Source: Citrobacter portucalensis (GTDB lineage Bacteria; Pseudomonadota; Gammaproteobacteria; Enterobacterales; Enterobacteriaceae). Taken from it: 64,000 nt of DNA. The notes below the pieces were generated by a model. That model saw only the letters and a list, made by a program, of their open reading frames with translations, ran no database searches and was not told where the DNA came from. The first letter of the stretch is position 1, and every line of letters begins with the position of its first letter. The stretch covers positions 215,488 through 279,487 of the forward strand of contig NZ_MVFY01000007.1 in the NCBI RefSeq assembly GCF_002042885.1, given 5' to 3'. Below, in pieces: positions 24,414 through 34,773 of this stretch. The translations under genes and the position numbers were made by a program.

Positions 24414-25194
24414 GGATATAGATATCCTTGCAACCTGCAAATTTAGTTTGTTCTTTGTTATTCCAGGTGCAGCGGGACAAAAATACGCGTCCTTTTTCAC
24501 CGTAGGTGTATAGATCGTCAGGCTGGAAGAAGTAGGTCGCACCCTGAATGCACGGAAGGTAAGTGTTTGTTAACAATCTGGCTTTTTCGAGTTTGACGGA
24601 CATCATTTCTGGGGAGTTGTTATAAAAAGTATACACAGGGCACTGATCAATCTTACCGAGTTTCCAAGTCTTTATAGCTGAAATCATATCAGAAGCACCA
24701 TTTTGTAATGGGTAAAAGGCTATAACCAGTGAACTCAGCAACAAAGTCATTACCAAAATCCAGATTTTTGCCGATACTTGCGTTTTTTTTATTTGCACCG
24801 ATGCCTTAACATTTAATGAATTGATTTCACGGTAGTTATCAGTCTCTCTGATAGATATAGAGTCATCAGGAACCAAGAAGCCCACCCGGGGTATAGTCTG
24901 AATGACTTCCTGATTACAGCCGAGATCGTGGAGTCCTCTTCGTATAAATGAAATGTACTGGCTCAGAGAGTTATTCGAGGCCTGAAACCCATTCTTATCC
25001 CAAACATTAACTAAAAGATCCTCACGGGAAACGACCTTACCTCGTTGCTCAAGCAGGAACGAAAAAATACGATTCGCCGTGATGGAAAGTACAACCGAAT
25101 TTTCGGGTGATGAAAGACTGGCAAGGACACCATCATCAGTTCTGAATGTTACTTCGTTGTAAATTTGGTAAAGCATATGTGTATTCATCTGCAT
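24403..25194 (-). CDS. MarT-like (ToxR/CadC type) membrane-bound transcription regulator
   Basis: A 263-residue regulator with an OmpR-type winged helix at the N terminus (NRIFSFLLEQRGKVVSREDL, LSQYISFIRRGLHDLG, IQTIPRVGFLVPD), one membrane helix (KIWILVMTLLLSSLVIAFYP) and a periplasmic domain with several Cys. This is the ToxR/CadC plan, which senses signals in the periplasm. I chose the ATG at 25194, after a GAGAGGA ribosome site; frames extend to 25239. In SPI-3, MarT activates the autotransporter gene misL, and a giant autotransporter lies 1.2 kb away here, so activation of that gene is the likely job. Confidence 0.78.
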   Translation of the reverse strand: MQMNTHMLYQIYNEVTFRTDDGVLASLSSPENSVVLSITANRIFSFLLEQRGKVVSREDLLVNVWDKNGFQASNNSLSQYISFIRRGLHDLGCNQEVIQTIPRVGFLVPDDSISIRETDNYREINSLNVKASVQIKKTQVSAKIWILVMTLLLSSLVIAFYPLQNGASDMISAIKTWKLGKIDQCPVYTFYNNSPEMMSVKLEKARLLTNTYLPCIQGATYFFQPDDLYTYGEKGRVFLSRCTWNNKEQTKFAGCKDIYIHEN

Positions 25195-25471
25195 ATGATT
25201 GTTCCTCTCTATTTTAGCTGATATTTCACGTTTTGACATTGTGCTCTATCACGCATACGCATTTTGCAGTTAGATATTTTATAAAACCATTTCTTCTATT
25301 GCTTTATCAGAATATCTACCTATATGACATGACATTACTTCTATAGATTCCTGGGTAAGGTGTTGTTGTATTATTATTTTCGTCTCAAACCCTCCCAGTA
25401 ACGAGGCTCTTCGTGAAGGTTCTGTCAATTAATTTTGAGAACATCATGAAGGGCATTATCAGGATTTACTC

Positions 25472-26005
25472 ATGATGGATAGGCAAACATTCATGGTCAT
25501 CACGCATGATACTTTTCTTCGTCAGTCTATTTTCGCTTTAATGAAACAAATTTGTTGTGAAAATAGAATATGTTTCATTGATGTCGATTCATTTAACTCG
25601 CTTGGAGAACTGAATGACACCCTATATCACTTTTCCAAAGAGGATGAAATTCGAACGATTTTGATCTCTCGCGGGTTATGGATCTCTAAGGTTATCTCAT
25701 CTCAAATTGATTTATCTGTGTATGATGATTTAAACAAATGGCGACACCTTATAACGATAGCTAAACTAAAATCGGTGAGTAATGTAATTGAAAAAATTGA
25801 ATTCTTCAAGGACTTCAAAGGAATGAGCCAATGTGAAGTTAAAACAATTCAATCACTAAAACTTTCAGAGAGTATTTTCTTGGCTGCAAAAAAATCAGGC
25901 GTAAGTTATAAAAACTTTTTGAGAAGTACACTCGCTATAGCAAAGAGGTATAATCTTAAAAACACCGCCAACCTGCACTTCTTTGTTTACAGGTTTAATA
26001 AATAG
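25472..26005 (+). CDS. Small regulator-like protein between marT-like gene and autotransporter
   Basis: A 177-residue basic protein, AT-rich at DNA level. It begins RQTFMVITHDTFLRQSIFAL, reminiscent of the N-terminal half of LuxR/FimW-type regulators, and its C-terminal region (GMSQCEVKTIQSLKLSESIF, then AAKKSGVSYKNFLRSTLAIA) could be a divergent helix-turn-helix. No Asp pocket is clear. It is transcribed toward the autotransporter, with a terminator between them, and away from marT. A fimbria/adhesin-type regulator is my best guess, with low certainty on function. Confidence 0.6.
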   Translation: MMDRQTFMVITHDTFLRQSIFALMKQICCENRICFIDVDSFNSLGELNDTLYHFSKEDEIRTILISRGLWISKVISSQIDLSVYDDLNKWRHLITIAKLKSVSNVIEKIEFFKDFKGMSQCEVKTIQSLKLSESIFLAAKKSGVSYKNFLRSTLAIAKRYNLKNTANLHFFVYRFNK

Positions 26006-26027
26006 GATTACTCTCAAAAAAGTTTTT

Positions 26028-26057
26028 CCAGGGTGGTAATCCCCCCTGGAGCTTTTT
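26028..26057 (+). terminator. Intrinsic terminator after the small regulator gene
   Basis: The stem TCCAGGG (26028-26034) pairs with CCCTGGA (26044-26050), and a T run follows (GCTTTTTAA). It would end the 25472-26005 transcript before the autotransporter gene. Confidence 0.7.
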
Positions 26058-26373
26058 AATCATGAAGCTATTAGTTAACGACATGCTGAAAATATATATC
26101 GATAATATGTACTCACCAGAATGTATCCTTCCGCTAACCAATAAAATGTCGTGTAACACCATTTAAAATTCAGCACGATAATCTTTAAAGATTTATTTTT
26201 ATAGATGATGTATCTATAAATAACGCATTATTCATTATATATACCCTAGAAGAGGGGCGGCAAGTAAAATCACTCACGAAACGCCTGAGCTAAAAATCAG
26301 GCACTGATAATTTTGGCCCAAATTCACCTGTGAAGTAATCGCGAAAGAAAATGGGCTGTTAAAAGCGAGTGAG
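26058..26373. other. AT-rich upstream region of the autotransporter
   Basis: About 316 bases without a gene. Strongly AT-rich between 26090 and 26270, as for H-NS-silenced virulence promoters. A small 6-base-pair hairpin GCCTGA/TCAGGC lies at 26283-26302, about 70 bases before the start codon. It should hold the promoter and the activator site for the autotransporter; I cannot pick out the activator's sequence. Confidence 0.4.
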
Positions 26374-29300
26374 ATGATGAACAAAGTATTTAAGGTTATC
26401 TGGAGCGTAGCCCGCTCGTGTGCCGTTGTTGTTTCCGAACTGGTACGTGGAAACGTACAATCAAGCAGTTCTTCGCTTATTACGGAAGAACAATACAGCG
26501 CAGAATTCCAGAATGCATATGTTTTTCGAATGGCACCTGTCGCTTTATTAATGCTTGCACTTTTTCCAGCGAAATCACAGGCAACAGATTATGTAGTAGA
26601 CTCCATGACCCCACAAGATGCCATAGAGATAACAGTGAGTGGACGGGATAATACATTGTCAGGTAGCTTTTCGAATGTTTCGTATGGTAATAGTGGTTAC
26701 ACCAATATGACTCTGGGTGAGGCTTATGATAAAGGTCTTCTAGGTACTAATAGTGAGTATGTTAAGAATAACAACATATTTAACATCGGCTCGCAAAGCA
26801 AAGTAATTGACTTTATAGATCCAGTTACCGGGAATACGACATCAATAGCGGTCTACGATAATGATGCGATGGTCATTAACTCTCTCGCCGACTTTAATGT
26901 TACGATTTCAAATGCCGTGGGTGCTAACGGCCAGTATATAGATCGTAATCTATACAACGTTAATAGTGGAGCCACTCTTGATGTCAATGTTGGAAGTCAG
27001 GATGCCAACTGGATTAATGATAGGGAAAACTTATTTAGTGCTGTTTTCAAAAGTTCAAATACGAGTAGCATAAATAAAGCATCAGTTTTTAATGTTTCCA
27101 GTGAGTCTGGTGACAAAGCAGAGCTTAATTACCATTCTAAAACAATAGCCCAGTTAGGTAATGATTACAACAATCACAGTGGTGGCACGGCTATTGCGTA
27201 CCCAGTGATTGACGAATTTACAGGTGAGTTCACCAGCAAACTTGGGCCACAAAATGTGACAAATGTGGAGGAGTTTAAAGCTTACAACGCTGCGTTAATC
27301 GCAGCGATTGAAAAAGGTGAGCTCTCAATGACCAGTGCAGAGTACAACGCTGAACTGAATTTGGCGCGAACTACCGGGTCTATCCCTATTTATGCGAATG
27401 AGGATGGGATTGCGTCTGATGATGCAGTTAGAGGAACGGTTAATCGTGATACCGTCTCCTACATCCACGGAACCGGCAAAGATGCCGTTATTAACATTGA
27501 TAAAGACGCTAATCTGCAACTTTTTTGGTCTGATGCATCGCTGGTTAACCTGGAAAATGGTGCAACCTTAATCAATGAGGGCACACTAGGGTCGAATAAC
27601 AATACGCTTCGTGGGGCCTATGTCGTCGCCGTTCACAGTGGTTCTGTATTTGAGAACAACGGGGTTGTTGATGCAGGGACTAACCCTGACATGGCTGAAA
27701 AATTGGGTTCGAGCGCAGCATTAGTCGCAGCAGGCCAGCACACGGCTATCCTGGCAAACGGCACATCCACTATTAATAACAATGCCACTGGCGTGATTAA
27801 CCTGGCAACGAGCTCTTCTCAATACAGTAATAAAGGTGTCCTACTCTCTTCGTCTGCGGTGCTGACAAATGATGGCACGATCAATGTCGCATCAACAACG
27901 CAGACGAGTACCACTGGCACACCGGTCACAACAGGTGTTGAGGCCGGCCAGCAATCAACATTCAACCATAACGGCATGTTGTACATTGGCCGGGAGGCTC
28001 AACGTGAGGGTCCGGATGCGACTAACGACCTTCGTATTTCGGGAGACTCCATCGGTGTTCTGTTATCAGGCAGTGCGACGTATAACGGAGATGCGGCCTC
28101 AAAAATCGTAATAGGTTCTCAGACAACGAACGCAACAGCCATCGTTGTTAAAAATACCGCGACGTTGAATCAAAATGGCACGATAGAGATCAATGGCGAA
28201 CTGCCTGGCGAATCCTCGATTGCCAACGTGGGGCTCAACGTAAAATCAGGTACCAGTGAAAACCGGGTCGTGAACAAAGGCATTATCAATCAGAACGGGC
28301 AAAACAGTATCGGTATTGATGTGGAAGCCGGTGGGAAAATCACGCACGCTGGTGTCATTAACGTCAACTCCGGTGTTGATGAGGGTACGCATTACGCTAA
28401 CTACGGTATCCGGGCAAGCGGTGAGGATGCCCTCGCGGTAGTATCAGGCGAAGTCAATCTCAATGGCGATTATGCCATCGGTGTGCAGGCGCGTGATAAA
28501 GGCACTATCACCCTGGTGGATAACGGAACGGTCACTTTCAATGACGGGAGTCACCAGACAGGGTATTACATCTACGGTTCTGGAGCGTCAATTATCGATA
28601 ATTCCACGAGTAATCAAACGGTTTCGACGACAGATTCGACGCTTTATCGCGTCGATGGCGGCGCTGCGTTTGATGGCTCCAACACCAATATGTCACAAAT
28701 GAATGCAACGGGTGATAACTCCACCATTATCCTTACGACGGACGCAGGCAGCAGTTTTAACTCCGGCAAGCTGGCGTTAAGCATTATAGGCGAAGGCTCA
28801 ACTGGTGTTCGCATTGAAGGCGGCGCGACGGGGATAATCACGGCGGATGCCGATATTGTTAAAGTCGCCGGTAAGGGCACAACGGCGGGCGTTGTTGACG
28901 GAAACTACTATGCCCTGGACGGCGAAGTCGTAGAAGCCAAAAAAGGTGAGTCGGTATTAACCAGCTATGCCACCCTTGAAACGGCCAACACCGCTGACGG
29001 TGCTTTCGGCTATATCGCCCGCAATGGCGGTACGCTAAATCACAAAGGTACCATTGACTTTGATCAGCCTGACAGTACCGGGGTGCTGATTTCCGGCGGT
29101 ACGCTGAACAATGACGGCGATATTCAGGTGAATGGCGTGGCGGTCAATATTCAGGGCGCAGATTCCGTGGTGAACAATATCGCGACAGTTTCTGCCACCG
29201 ATGGCACCGCGGCGTATCTGGTCGGGAGCGACGCAACGCTTAACCTGACCGGTGAAGGGCAAACTACCGCTGACGGCACGGCGCACGCCATTCTGTTGGC

Positions 29301-32300
29301 AAGCGGGGCGAAAGGGCTGGTCGTTGATGGCGCAACCATCACGATGGCCGCGGGCGGCAGCGGTAACGCCATTGAAAACCAGGCCAACCTTGCCGGTATT
29401 CAACTCAAAGAGACCCACATTACCGTCGGAAACGGCGTTGGTGTGCATACCGGGGCTTCCATGGATCGGATCAACTCTGGCACCATCAACGTCACTGGCA
29501 GCGGCACAGGTATCCTGTTTGAAAACATTGATGGTTCGCAAACCAATCAGACTCTGGATATGTCCGATTCGCGCGACCTGGTCATCAACGTCCAGCAGGC
29601 GAGCGGCAAAGGGATCGTCACCAATTCGTCCGCAGACCTGAAAACCGGTGCCAGCGTGAACGTGCTGGACCGCGATGGTGCAGAAGCGCTGGTCGTCGGC
29701 GGGACCACGAAAAATATTGAACAGTCGGGCGAGTTGACGTCGGTTTCCACCTCGCATGCGGTGGTCGATGCAGATAACGGCTCACTGGAAAGTTTCCTTA
29801 ATAAAGGGGTGATCCGCGCGCTGGATGCTTCGCAAAAAGCGTTGGAAATCGTCAAAGGTAAGGGTATTGCCTTTACCAATGCCGCGGAAGCCAGCATCAC
29901 TGGGATGGTGAATTTACTGAGTGGTGACAATACCATCACGCTGGAGTCCGGCAGTACGGCAACGGATATCACCACCGGTGACGGCAGCGATCTCTTCGTG
30001 CTGAAAGACATCAAGACGACTGAAACGTCGCTCTTCACCAGCCTGAATGGCGGAGAAGGCGAAGACACGCTCCGGTTGCAGAACGCGCAGTACAGCCTGA
30101 ACAGTGCCGACGCTATTACCGGCATGGAGCATATCGATCTGACCAGCAACTCGGTGTTTACCGTCAATGACGTCGACTTCGCCCTGGGTGATTCGAAAGA
30201 TGATGCATCAAATACGGGTTACAGCATCGATGCGAATAGCACGCTGCAACTGAACGCGACCGGCGATCTAGAGTTCAACAGTCACCTATCGGGAACCGGG
30301 AGCGTGTCTGTGGATGCGTCCGGCAAGGCGTTTGATTTTACCGCTAACAATGCCGCAGACGGTTTCCAGGGCACGCTTGCGCTGCAAAACAGCACCTATG
30401 AATTGACCGGACTGAACACTCAGGCGCTGACTCAGGCGAGGCTGATCGCGGGTGAAGGTAGCATCACGCATGTTGGCAAGGGCGAACAGAATATCGGTGG
30501 GCTGGCGTTTAACGGCGGCACGGTGAGCTTCGACGGTGTTACACCGGGCAAAACGCAAGCGGATGGTACGATCCATGCGGGTGAAATGGATCTGAGTGGT
30601 CGCGGGACCGTTCAGGTGGATACCGGCAGCGTCAGCAACGATCGTCCGCTGACGGATACGACGCTCTCCCTGCTTGAACAGGACGACGCGCAGGAATTGA
30701 TCAAACTGGTCACCTCTGACACCGCTGTGCAGGGTGGTGCGGGCAACCTGACGTTAACCGACAAAGACGGCAACGTTATCAGCGATGGCGTGGTGGCTGA
30801 CATTGAGCAGAATGGCGACGTGGTGGCCAAAGGCACTTACGATTACCGCCTGACCGGTGGCGAAAACGACGACGGGCTGTATATCAACTACGGGCTGACG
30901 CAGGTCGAACTGCTGGCGTCCGGCAGTAACGCACTGGTGCTGGATGCTAACGGTAAAACAGGTAATGCCGCTGACCTCAGCGCCCGCGTCACCGGTTCAG
31001 GAGACCTGGCCTTCGACAGTGCCAGAGGCCAGACCGTGTCTCTCTCCAATATGGATAACGACTACACCGGTGTCACCGATGTGCGCAGCGGCAACCTGCT
31101 GATGAAGAACAACGACGTGCTGGGGCAGACCAGCGAACTGAGTCTGGCATCTGACACCGGTTTTGATATGAACGGCTACAGTCAGACGGTCGGTAAACTG
31201 ACTACTACTGTCGATTCTCTGCTGAACATTAATGGTGGCAGCATGACGATTGCGGACGGTGGCGAGGCTAACGGCACTTTAACAGGTAGCGGCGCGCTCA
31301 ACCTGAATGGCGGAATGCTGACTGTCACGGCTGAAAACAGCACTCTGGCAGCGAAAACCACTATTGCCGAAGGGGCAACGGCGCTGCTGAACTCCACGCT
31401 GGGCCTCGGCACCGGCGACATCGTGGCGGCCGGTACGCTGGCGTTAAGCAATGCCGCAGGCGTACTGTACAACGCCATCAGCGATAACGGCAGTGTTGAA
31501 CTGACCGACAGCGATGTGGTGCTGGCCGGTAACAACAGCGAGTTTACCGGAACCTTTGACATTGATGGTGGATCGCAGCTTACCGCGTCCGTGGCTGAAC
31601 ATCTGGGCGATGCGGCGGTGAAAAACGCCGGTTCCCTGGTGCTCAACAGCGCCAGTAGCTGGGACCTGAACAACATTGTTTCCGGTGCGGGCAGCGTTAC
31701 CAAGCTCGGCAGTGGCACCATCACCGTGGGCGAGAATGCCGAGTGGACCGGTGCCACACGCATTGAGCAGGGGGGCCTGCAGCTGGGCAGCGAGATTGCT
31801 TCAGTGGTGCTGAGCAGCAAGCAGGTCAATATCGCAGAACAGGGAACGTTATCCGGGTTTGGCGGCGTGGCAGGTGATATCAACAACGCTGGTCTGCTTC
31901 AGGTTGGCACCGCTGAGAGTATAGGTACGCACACATTTACGGTGGGCGGAAACGTCACCAACAACGGTACGATGGCCACCGGTGTGTCCGGTCAACAAGC
32001 CGGTAACCAACTGGTGATTAAGGGTAACTATGCGGGCAACGATGGGCTGCTGTCACTTAACACCGCGCTTGGCGACGATAAATCCGTCACCGATAAGCTG
32101 GTGGTGGAAGGCGATACCTCCGGCAACACGTATGTCACGGTGACAAACGCCGGGGGCAAAGGGGCGGCGACCATCAACGGTATTGAAGTTATTACCGTTG
32201 AGGGGGCGTCCGACGGTGATTTCACCCAGAAAGGCCGTATTGTTGCCGGGGCGTATGACTACACCCTGAACCGCGGTACCGGTGAAAACAGCAGTAACTG

Positions 32301-33342
32301 GTATCTGAACAGCAGCAAAACGGACCCGGGCACGGATCCGGGTGATAAAGAAACGCCGGATCTGCGTCCGGAAGGCGGCAGCTACACCGCAAACCTGGCG
32401 GCGGCTAACACCCTGTTTGTGACCCGTCTGCACGATCGCCTGGGTGAAACACAGTTCATCGACGCGTTAACCGGCGAGCAAAAAGTCACCAGCATGTGGA
32501 TGCGTCACGTGGGCGGCCACAACAACTGGCGTGATGGCAGCGGGCAGCTCAAAACGCAGAGCAACCGTTACGCCGTTCAACTGGGCGGTGATGTGGCGCA
32601 GTGGAGCCAGAGTGGTCTTGACCGCTGGCATCTTGGGCTGATGGCCGGTTACGGCAACGACCACAGCAATACCCACACGTCACGTACGCAGTATGGTTCG
32701 AAAGGGTCTGTGAACGGCTATTCCGCCGGGGTTTACTCAACCTGGTATGCCAACGACGAGACGCACAGCGGGCTGTATGTCGATACCTGGGCACAGTACA
32801 ACTGGTTTAACAACAGCGTGAAGGGTGAAGGTCTGCAGGGCGAATCCTATAAATCGAAAGGGGTGAACGCCTCGGTGGAAACCGGCTACACCTGGAAAAT
32901 GGGGGAATACCAGACGCGTGAAGGTTCGACCAACGAATGGTATATCCAGCCGCAGGCACAGGCCGTGTGGATGGGCGTGAAAGCCGACGATCACCGTGAA
33001 AGCAACGGCACCCGCATCACCAGCAGCGGTGACGGTAATGTGCAAACGCGACTTGGTGTGAAAACCTGGATCAAAGGCCACAGCCAGCTCGATAACGGTA
33101 AAGCGCGTGAGTTCCAGCCGTTTGCCGAAGTTAATTGGCTGCACAATACCCGTGATTTCAGCACCCGGATGGACGGCGTTAACGTCAGCCAGGCCGGAAC
33201 GAAAAACCTGGGTGAGGTGAAAGTGGGTGTCGAAGGGCAGGTCAGCCCACGTTTCAACCTGTGGGGCAATGTCGGCGTGCAGGTGGGTGATAAAGGCTAT
33301 AATGACAGTGCGGCAATGATCGGCGCGAAATGGAACTTCTGA
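26374..33342 (+). CDS. Giant autotransporter adhesin (type Va secretion, MisL/ShdA-like)
   Basis: A 2322-residue autotransporter. Residues 1-70 are an extended signal peptide (ESPR start NKVFKVIWSVARSCAVVVSE, core VALLMLALFPAKSQA). Residues 71 to about 1980 are a passenger of short beta-helix-type repeats rich in Gly, Asn, Thr and Ser (INNxG, LNNDGDI, LTGxGSV). A linker (KTDPGTDPGDKETPDLRPEG, about 1981-2000) leads to the autotransporter beta-barrel (FVTRLHDRLGETQFIDALTG, SMWMRHVGGHNNWRDG), ending in the WNF outer-membrane signal. It matches the barrel of Salmonella ShdA/MisL as I remember it, but is much longer than MisL. Likely an outer-membrane adhesin for matrix or epithelial ligands, controlled by the MarT-like regulator. 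The first third is more AT-rich than the rest. Confidence 0.92.
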   Translation: MMNKVFKVIWSVARSCAVVVSELVRGNVQSSSSSLITEEQYSAEFQNAYVFRMAPVALLMLALFPAKSQATDYVVDSMTPQDAIEITVSGRDNTLSGSFSNVSYGNSGYTNMTLGEAYDKGLLGTNSEYVKNNNIFNIGSQSKVIDFIDPVTGNTTSIAVYDNDAMVINSLADFNVTISNAVGANGQYIDRNLYNVNSGATLDVNVGSQDANWINDRENLFSAVFKSSNTSSINKASVFNVSSESGDKAELNYHSKTIAQLGNDYNNHSGGTAIAYPVIDEFTGEFTSKLGPQNVTNVEEFKAYNAALIAAIEKGELSMTSAEYNAELNLARTTGSIPIYANEDGIASDDAVRGTVNRDTVSYIHGTGKDAVINIDKDANLQLFWSDASLVNLENGATLINEGTLGSNNNTLRGAYVVAVHSGSVFENNGVVDAGTNPDMAEKLGSSAALVAAGQHTAILANGTSTINNNATGVINLATSSSQYSNKGVLLSSSAVLTNDGTINVASTTQTSTTGTPVTTGVEAGQQSTFNHNGMLYIGREAQREGPDATNDLRISGDSIGVLLSGSATYNGDAASKIVIGSQTTNATAIVVKNTATLNQNGTIEINGELPGESSIANVGLNVKSGTSENRVVNKGIINQNGQNSIGIDVEAGGKITHAGVINVNSGVDEGTHYANYGIRASGEDALAVVSGEVNLNGDYAIGVQARDKGTITLVDNGTVTFNDGSHQTGYYIYGSGASIIDNSTSNQTVSTTDSTLYRVDGGAAFDGSNTNMSQMNATGDNSTIILTTDAGSSFNSGKLALSIIGEGSTGVRIEGGATGIITADADIVKVAGKGTTAGVVDGNYYALDGEVVEAKKGESVLTSYATLETANTADGAFGYIARNGGTLNHKGTIDFDQPDSTGVLISGGTLNNDGDIQVNGVAVNIQGADSVVNNIATVSATDGTAAYLVGSDATLNLTGEGQTTADGTAHAILLASGAKGLVVDGATITMAAGGSGNAIENQANLAGIQLKETHITVGNGVGVHTGASMDRINSGTINVTGSGTGILFENIDGSQTNQTLDMSDSRDLVINVQQASGKGIVTNSSADLKTGASVNVLDRDGAEALVVGGTTKNIEQSGELTSVSTSHAVVDADNGSLESFLNKGVIRALDASQKALEIVKGKGIAFTNAAEASITGMVNLLSGDNTITLESGSTATDITTGDGSDLFVLKDIKTTETSLFTSLNGGEGEDTLRLQNAQYSLNSADAITGMEHIDLTSNSVFTVNDVDFALGDSKDDASNTGYSIDANSTLQLNATGDLEFNSHLSGTGSVSVDASGKAFDFTANNAADGFQGTLALQNSTYELTGLNTQALTQARLIAGEGSITHVGKGEQNIGGLAFNGGTVSFDGVTPGKTQADGTIHAGEMDLSGRGTVQVDTGSVSNDRPLTDTTLSLLEQDDAQELIKLVTSDTAVQGGAGNLTLTDKDGNVISDGVVADIEQNGDVVAKGTYDYRLTGGENDDGLYINYGLTQVELLASGSNALVLDANGKTGNAADLSARVTGSGDLAFDSARGQTVSLSNMDNDYTGVTDVRSGNLLMKNNDVLGQTSELSLASDTGFDMNGYSQTVGKLTTTVDSLLNINGGSMTIADGGEANGTLTGSGALNLNGGMLTVTAENSTLAAKTTIAEGATALLNSTLGLGTGDIVAAGTLALSNAAGVLYNAISDNGSVELTDSDVVLAGNNSEFTGTFDIDGGSQLTASVAEHLGDAAVKNAGSLVLNSASSWDLNNIVSGAGSVTKLGSGTITVGENAEWTGATRIEQGGLQLGSEIASVVLSSKQVNIAEQGTLSGFGGVAGDINNAGLLQVGTAESIGTHTFTVGGNVTNNGTMATGVSGQQAGNQLVIKGNYAGNDGLLSLNTALGDDKSVTDKLVVEGDTSGNTYVTVTNAGGKGAATINGIEVITVEGASDGDFTQKGRIVAGAYDYTLNRGTGENSSNWYLNSSKTDPGTDPGDKETPDLRPEGGSYTANLAAANTLFVTRLHDRLGETQFIDALTGEQKVTSMWMRHVGGHNNWRDGSGQLKTQSNRYAVQLGGDVAQWSQSGLDRWHLGLMAGYGNDHSNTHTSRTQYGSKGSVNGYSAGVYSTWYANDETHSGLYVDTWAQYNWFNNSVKGEGLQGESYKSKGVNASVETGYTWKMGEYQTREGSTNEWYIQPQAQAVWMGVKADDHRESNGTRITSSGDGNVQTRLGVKTWIKGHSQLDNGKAREFQPFAEVNWLHNTRDFSTRMDGVNVSQAGTKNLGEVKVGVEGQVSPRFNLWGNVGVQVGDKGYNDSAAMIGAKWNF

Positions 33343-33361
33343 TAATCGTCTCCTGACCTTT

Positions 33362-33391
33362 TTGCCAGGCAACCAGTGGTTTGCCTGGCAA
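33362..33391 (+). terminator. Hairpin after the autotransporter gene
   Basis: A perfect 11-base-pair stem (TTGCCAGGCAA and TTGCCTGGCAA) with an 8-base loop begins 20 bases after the stop codon. No T tract follows, so it may be a weak or factor-assisted terminator. Confidence 0.6.
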
Positions 33392-33480
33392 TCCTGCTGG
33401 TTGGACTGACCCCACGCTCGTAGACAAATTCTTTCCTCACGACGGGGCCTGTTCAATAAGTTGAGACATTATGAAATGAA

Positions 33481-33504
33481 AAATCCACGCAATTGCGTGG
33501 ATTT
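33481..33504 (-). terminator. Intrinsic terminator of ychF
   Basis: A perfect 10-base-pair stem (AAATCCACGC and GCGTGGATTT) with an AATT loop, followed on the minus strand by TTTTTCATTTC. It lies 60 bases past the ychF stop. Confidence 0.8.
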
Positions 33505-33563
33505 TATAGGGTTTTGTGATTTTCATGAGATTCGATGAAACCTCACGAGACAACAAATTTTAT

Positions 33564-34655
33564 TTAGACGTTGAACAGGAAGTTCATGATATCGCCATCT
33601 TTGACGATATAGTCCTTACCTTCGGCACGCATTTTCCCAGCTTCTTTCGCACCTTGCTCACCTTTATAGGTGATGAAATCTTCAAACGCGATGGTTTGTG
33701 CGCGGATAAAGCCTTTCTCGAAGTCGGTATGGATTTTACCGGCTGCCTGCGGAGCCGTGGCACCGACAGGAATGGTCCATGCACGGACTTCTTTCACGCC
33801 AGCAGTGAAGTAGGTCTGCAGGTTCAGCAATTCGTAGCCAGCACGGATAACGCGGTTCAGGCCCGGCTCTTCCAGACCCATTTCAGCCATGAATTCTTCA
33901 CGGTCAGCATCATCAAGTTCTGCGATGTCAGCTTCAACGGCAGCGCAAACGGCAACCACAACAGAACCTTCGGCAGCCGCGATTTCGCGCACTTTATCGA
34001 GGTACGGGTTATTTTCAAAACCGTCTTCGTTGACGTTAGCGATGTACATTGTTGGCTTCAGCGTCAGGAAACTCAGGTATTTGATGGCCGCTTTGTCTTC
34101 GTCAGTCAGCGTTTTCAGCGCACGCAGCATGCCAGCGTTTTCCAGCTGTGGCAGGCATTTTTCCAGCGCAGCCAGTTCTGCTTTAGCGTCTTTGTCGCCG
34201 CCTTTGGCCTTCTTCTGCACGCGATGGATAGCGCGCTCACAGGTGTCGAGGTCGGACAACGCCAGCTCGGTATTGATAACTTCAATGTCGTCAGCCGGAT
34301 CCACTTTGTTATTAACGTGGATGATGTTGTCGTTTTCAAAGCAACGCACCACGTGGCCGATAGCTTCGGTTTCACGGATGTTGGTCAGGAACTGGTTACC
34401 CAGGCCTTCACCTTTAGACGCGCCTTTTACCAGACCGGCGATGTCGACGAATTCCATCGTTGTTGGCAGGATACGCTGCGGTTTGACGATTTCGGCCAGC
34501 TGATCCAGACGCGGATCGGGCATCGGGACAACACCGGTGTTCGGCTCGATAGTACAGAACGGGAAGTTTGCCGCTTCAATACCCGCTTTTGTGAGCGCGT
34601 TGAACAAGGTGGATTTGCCTACGTTTGGCAAACCGACGATACCGCATTTGAATCC
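33564..34655 (-). CDS. ychF: Ribosome-binding ATPase YchF
   Basis: An Obg-family P-loop protein of about 363 residues that hydrolyses ATP rather than GTP, binds ribosomes and is tied to the oxidative stress response. The P-loop [14 protein letters not shown], switch region and [20 protein letters not shown] are intact, with the C-terminal TGS domain ([36 protein letters not shown]). The start [11 protein letters not shown] matches E. coli; the Met may lie at 34658. It follows pth in the conserved pth-ychF pair, with about 115 bases between them. A long frame on the opposite strand is a shadow. Confidence 0.95.
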   Translation of the reverse strand, partial: GFKCGIVGLPNVGKSTLFNALTKAGIEAANFPFCTIEPNTGVVPMPDPRLDQLAEIVKPQRILPTTMEFVDIAGLVKGASKGEGLGNQFLTNIRETEAIGHVVRCFENDNIIHVNNKVDPADDIEVINTELALSDLDTCERAIHRVQKKAKGGDKDAKAELAALEKCLPQLENAGMLRALKTLTDEDKAAIKYLSFLTLKPTMYIANVNEDGFENNPYLDKVREIAAAEGSVVVAVCAAVEADIAELDDADREEFMAEMGLEEPGLNRVIRAGYELLNLQTYFTAGVKEVRAWTIPVGATAPQAAGKIHTDFEKGFIRAQTIAFEDFITYKGEQGAKEAGKMRAEGKDYIVKDGDIMNFLFNV

Positions 34656-34773
34656 CATGTTTAAATCACCTTAATCTTTTGATATTCAACCTGTTATGGA
34701 AAACAGATTGTAGAAATGTAAATAACTTTGCCTATTATACACAGCACGCGAGAAAAATGCCGCACATCGCTGC

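Noticed and set aside
29035..33456. Several 70-240-codon minus-strand frames inside the autotransporter gene
   Set aside because: They arise from the repetitive GC-rich passenger and barrel codons; none has a ribosome site or recognisable product.
33516..34664. A 382-codon open frame on the plus strand opposite ychF
   Set aside because: It is the antisense shadow of the well-conserved ychF gene; its protein has no recognisable domain and no ribosome site.
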